From positions 1-64,000 of the forward strand of contig CAJNOL010000158.1 of assembly GCA_905250125.1 (NCBI GenBank): a stretch of 64,000 nucleotides of DNA, written 5' to 3'. Positions within the stretch are counted from its first letter, which is position 1. Each line of letters opens with the position of its first letter. Under the pieces are notes generated by a model. That model was not told the DNA's origin, searched no databases, and was given only the letters and a program-made list of their open reading frames with translations. Positions 62,267 through 64,000 of this stretch are shown here, piece by piece. The position numbers and the translations under genes were made by a program. Source of the DNA: Rotaria sordida. Its lineage: Eukaryota > Rotifera > Eurotatoria > Philodinida > Philodinidae.

Positions 62267-63120
62267 CTAAAAAAAAAAAGAAAAAAGTTTTGTACATTTT
62301 TAAAAAGCCACTAGATAACAATAAGAAAACAACGAAATGACTCTGTGAATAACGTCAAGCGTAATAATCAAGCCTTGACAATAAATATGGTTACTGGAGA
62401 AAAAAAAAAGAAAGACTGATAAGATAAATATTTGCTTGGATAAGATCGACACATGAAGTATAACAAGTTTTCATATGGATATAAATATGATATAGAAAGT
62501 ATGTAAATGGTTTTTTTTTCTCAAAAGAAAATTATATAAGTAGCTATTCGAAACTCATCGGATCAAATTTTTCAGGATTATATAGAACATTTTTTTTTTC
62601 GCTAAGACAATATGAATCATCATCAATTTTTAACTTGTTTTCATTTATTTCTCGTCCATCTCATTTCCTTCCGATATATGCTCAAAGCCTTTTTTTTAAT
62701 TACATATCCTTTTCGGCTCATTTCTCTCTCTTATCTCATAAATTATTTTTTCAATAGCTGCTATACTAAAAACAGATCTAGTTTATTAATCAAAAGTTTC
62801 AGACAACGAACTATTCATTTAATCATATCAATTTTACATTTAATCACATATCTATTCAAACTCGAAAGCTCTCATTATAATAATAGATAAGACAAAAAAA
62901 TAAAACCTGTAACTCAACTAACACTATAATTAAACTCGTTATCATTCTGTCAATTGTATTTCATATAAATTAAAACGAAAATTAAAAGAATTTAATTCAT
63001 TTTATTTATTAATGCCAATCAATAGAAGTAAAAATAACACAAAAATAATTAACCAATAAAATAAAAATAAATCTTACGAGAAAAAAGAAATGCAAGAAAA
63101 AAATATATTGGAATTACTAA
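62267..63120. other. Intergenic region SUKH gene / CTNS
   Basis: The region is AT-rich. A 92-codon frame at 62612-62890 is hydrophobic and Leu/Ile/Ser-rich, with no domain or splice partner, and is not called. It otherwise holds the SUKH upstream region and the 3' flank of CTNS. Confidence 0.5.
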
Positions 63121-63663
63121 TTAAGCTTTCATTGAAATAATTGATGTTTTATCATTGAATTCATTATTCGACATATTTATTCGTTTTGTATATTGTAAAT
63201 TTGGACGATAAAGCACATAATGTTGAGTAATAAATAAAATATCAAATAAAATCGTAAGTAAACCTAAACCAAGTTTTGTTGGTGAACCAAATATTGATGT
63301 CCAATCACTATAATTTGATGAAAGTAAAAACATTTGTAATAGACTGAATACACCACCAGTAAAATCTAAAAGAATATTTCCAATAGACCAACCTTCAGTT
63401 GATTTTCGTTTATAATTCATCCATGCTTGTGGACAATATTTTAGTATTGTTATTGCTAATTTAACATAGGAAAAAAAATATAATAATGTTAATGTTGGTA
63501 AATGATTAGATAATGAAATAATTGTTGATATCAATAAAAATACAACACCAACAGCACCTAGTGCACGAGCAACATAAGATACACGTTGATTACCACGTTC
63601 ATATATTAAAGATTGAATAATTGTTACCGAACATGCAAAAACAGCATGACCACTGAATATAAC
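63121..63663 (-). CDS. CTNS: Cystinosin, C-terminal exon (gene partial at window edge)
   Basis: One exon with a good acceptor (AAATTCTAG before 63663, phase 0) encodes 180 C-terminal residues; earlier exons lie beyond 64000. Diagnostic blocks: TIIQSLIYERGNQRVSY, YVKLAITILKYCPQAWMNY, KRKSTEGWSIGNILLDFTGG, FSLLQMFLLSS and SPTKLGLGLL. KSTEGWSIGN contains the second PQ-loop region of the lysosomal cystine/proton symporter, and CPQAW carries the PQ pair. Four membrane helices are visible. The tail ends TSIISMKA and lacks the GYDQL-type lysosomal sorting motif of vertebrate cystinosin, so sorting may use another signal. Confidence 0.93.
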   Translation of the reverse strand, partial: VIFSGHAVFACSVTIIQSLIYERGNQRVSYVARALGAVGVVFLLISTIISLSNHLPTLTLLYFFSYVKLAITILKYCPQAWMNYKRKSTEGWSIGNILLDFTGGVFSLLQMFLLSSNYSDWTSIFGSPTKLGLGLLTILFDILFITQHYVLYRPNLQYTKRINMSNNEFNDKTSIISMKA

Positions 63664-64000
63664 CTAGAATTTATAAATTTATTTTAATTCAATTCAATAA
63701 ATATTTAATAAATAACGATAAAGAATTTTTACAAATAAAATACAATTAATATATTAGAAAATTTTATGAATATTCTGTCGAAGACTTATACATCTTAAAC
63801 TCATTCTTGCAATAGGAGATATTTCTTTGGAGTAGAGATGTGCAGTAAATTACTCTATCTTACCTCGCAGGGTAGAATAAAGGTTAGATTGTTTCTCGTA
63901 GTCAAATTACAGAGTATGAAAAAAAGCTTAATCTTTATATCTTTATCTTGATGAAATGATGCGCAAGATGTAATAGAAAACTTCTGTTAATTAATTGATC
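63664..64000. other. CTNS intron (partial) with repeat fragment
   Basis: No coding exon is seen before the window ends. The motif TAGAGATGTGCAG at 63833-63845 and the following GTAAATTACTCTATCTTACC repeat the start of the short palindromic element at 47925. Confidence 0.5.

Noticed and set aside
62612-62890. 92-codon hydrophobic frame
   Set aside because: Leu/Ile/Ser-rich translation of AT-rich DNA; no membrane-protein family pattern.

Overview
ORGANISM. This is nuclear DNA of a small-genome invertebrate. It is strongly AT-rich, with many short GT-AG introns of roughly 50-100 bp whose acceptors follow T-rich tracts, very small exons, and animal-specific genes (an F-BAR/HR1/SH3 CIP4-type protein, SIRT1 with its C-terminal ESA-like motif, STK11, NUP98 with a GLEBS motif, cystinosin). 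IFT139 shows the animal has cilia. Base composition, compact genes, a pair of LolA-like membrane glycoproteins and acceptor-like TTTTAG sites just before several start codons make a rotifer (bdelloid or monogonont) the best guess. That is inference; a search of rotifer genomes would settle it. There is one assembly gap (26881-26980). LAYOUT. 1-1623 is intergenic with small palindromes. 1624-6693 holds two diverged paralogous LolA-like type I membrane proteins, head to head with 96 bp between start codons. 6694-10655 is about 4 kb with no recognisable gene. Then come SERINC (+, 10656-12565), a 700-bp foldback element filling its 3' flank, SIRT1 (-, 13600-15212), TTC21B/IFT139 (+, 28 exons, 15533-27296), a RAC-type GTPase (-, 27428-28330), a small Thr-rich secreted FN3-like protein (+, 29634-30516), a second foldback element, PPP2R5/B56 (-, 32778-37539), NUP98 (-, 38157-43456), CIP4/TOCA (-, 44280-49459), PRPF18 (+, 50863-55558, with a 3.5-kb intron housing a 1.2-kb foldback), an unrecognised Gly/Ser-rich repeat protein (-, 55980-57108), STK11/LKB1 (+, 58328-60651), a SUKH (SMI1/KNR4) protein (-, 61641-62266) and the 3' end of cystinosin CTNS (-, 63121-63663, running off the right edge). 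Exon chains were joined by reading GT/AG sites and checking that phase and family alignment agree. HOW THEY WORK TOGETHER. These are mostly unrelated housekeeping genes packed together, not a pathway cluster. RAC and CIP4/TOCA both act in actin and membrane remodelling, but they are separated by three genes and there is no reason to read this as an operon. The most distinctive features of the window are: (i) a recurring class of long inverted-repeat (foldback/MITE-like) elements with mariner-type ends, in introns and gene flanks; (ii) the head-to-head LolA-like pair with non-matching intron positions; (iii) a NUP98 that ends at its autoproteolytic domain without the cleavage dipeptide or NUP96, and is FG-poor; (iv) microexons of 9, 13 and 24 nt; (v) a SUKH-domain gene in an animal genome. 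I saw no LTR, retroviral, Polinton-like or CRISPR structure and no rRNA or tRNA genes.
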